DNA from: Punctularia strigosozonata HHB-11173 SS5
Lineage: Eukaryota; Basidiomycota; Agaricomycetes; Corticiales; Punctulariaceae
NCBI RefSeq assembly: GCF_000264995.1
Contig: NW_006767434.1
Location: 1,147,725-1,211,724, forward strand
Reading direction: 5' to 3'
Length of the DNA stretch: 64,000 bases
Shown: positions 63,518 through 64,000 of the stretch, one piece after another
Layout of the letters: every line of letters begins with the position of its first letter
How positions within the stretch are numbered: the first letter of the stretch is position 1
Notes under the pieces: model-generated
Databases searched by the model: none
What the model was told of the DNA's origin: nothing
What the model saw: only the letters and a program-made list of their open reading frames with translations
Translations under genes and position numbers: made by a program

Positions 63518-64000
63518 ATGTGATGGATGACTGTGCATTGCCATGCAAATGATAGGAACTCGGACGTATGATGTGATGCTGGAGCCAATGACTGATCCTG
63601 CCCCTTGCATCATACCCCATCTACTGGCTCATGTCATGTCTCTTGTGCATGCTCAGGGGCACATGTCTGTCGTGGAAGGGGGAGCAGAAGCGTATGTCAT
63701 GTATAAGACAACGTGCACTACAGCCATGCACATGTAGAGTACAGCGATCAAGCCAAGTGCCTGCTTGCAACACAAGGGACCATGTATGGCTTCAAAAGTC
63801 GTGATTTTACAGTAACCATGCTGCAACCGTGCTCAACCATCTCACCGTCGTACCGCGTCGTTTACATGTACCCAGATGCTCCTCGATTAAGCCGTCCACT
63901 CGAGCAAGGCTGTCGCCGGGCCGATGGACAAAGTAGAAACGCAGCTCCGTAACTCGTTCAAAACCCGCTGCAGCGGACGCGACACCGAGGTCTCGGAAAA
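63518..64000. other. Non-coding right edge of window
   Basis: I see no gene in the last 480 bp. The 3' UTR of the aldo/keto reductase should be at its left end. Confidence 0.5.

Overview
The window is nuclear DNA of a filamentous basidiomycete, most likely an Agaricomycete. Genes are split by many short introns of about 50-70 bp with GT..AG ends, and conserved proteins read cleanly only after these are removed. A fungal phytochrome histidine kinase, a HUT1 sugar-nucleotide transporter, a DUG2 glutathione-degradation subunit, F-box and BTB proteins, a Tad-type LINE and a Copia element all fit that group. I saw no rRNA, no convincing tRNA and no CRISPR. All family calls come from reading the sequence, not from database searches.

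Layout: 1-5.7 kb is most of a Ty1/Copia element on the minus strand, cut by the window edge. 6.3-8.8 kb holds a small unnamed gene, a broken second copy of its 3' end and a 1.2-kb non-autonomous DNA transposon with 25-bp inverted ends. 8.8-14.3 kb has a divergent pair, an RPAP3-like TPR co-chaperone and the WD40-M20 peptidase DUG2. 15.1-24.9 kb carries F-box gene A, HUT1, a multi-pass membrane protein, and two mitochondrial genes read away from a shared 183-bp promoter (MPP-beta and ETF-beta). 25.1-34.3 kb has a short basic protein, a 1053-aa RING-H2 protein with a myristoylation-type N terminus, a BTB protein, F-box gene B (paralogue of A) and a small four-helix membrane protein.

34.9-55.0 kb is the accessory part: a decayed aldo/keto reductase copy, DUF202 gene A, an MFS transporter, a full-length 9.4-kb LINE flanked by 14-bp target duplications with a MITE inside its 3' end, a relic of the MFS locus just beyond the LINE, F-box gene C, DUF202 gene B and a BAHD-like acyltransferase. 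With the LINE removed, the MFS gene's upstream flank and the MFS relic lie only about half a kilobase apart, so the LINE landed inside an older local duplication. 55.9-63.5 kb holds the phytochrome and, divergent from it, the intact aldo/keto reductase whose decayed copy lies at 35 kb.

Themes: local gene duplication followed by decay (aldo/keto reductase, F-box, DUF202, MFS, small unnamed gene), several repeat families including short inverted-repeat elements that look undescribed, and compact divergent gene pairs. Unusual splicing is well supported at several places: a GC-AG intron interrupting the metal-binding motif of DUG2, an 8-nt exon in ETF-beta, a 14-nt first exon in HUT1 and a 29-nt exon next to the phosphoacceptor His of the phytochrome. 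The most novel candidate is a spliced 112-codon reading frame upstream of LINE ORF1 whose stop overlaps the ORF1 start codon.
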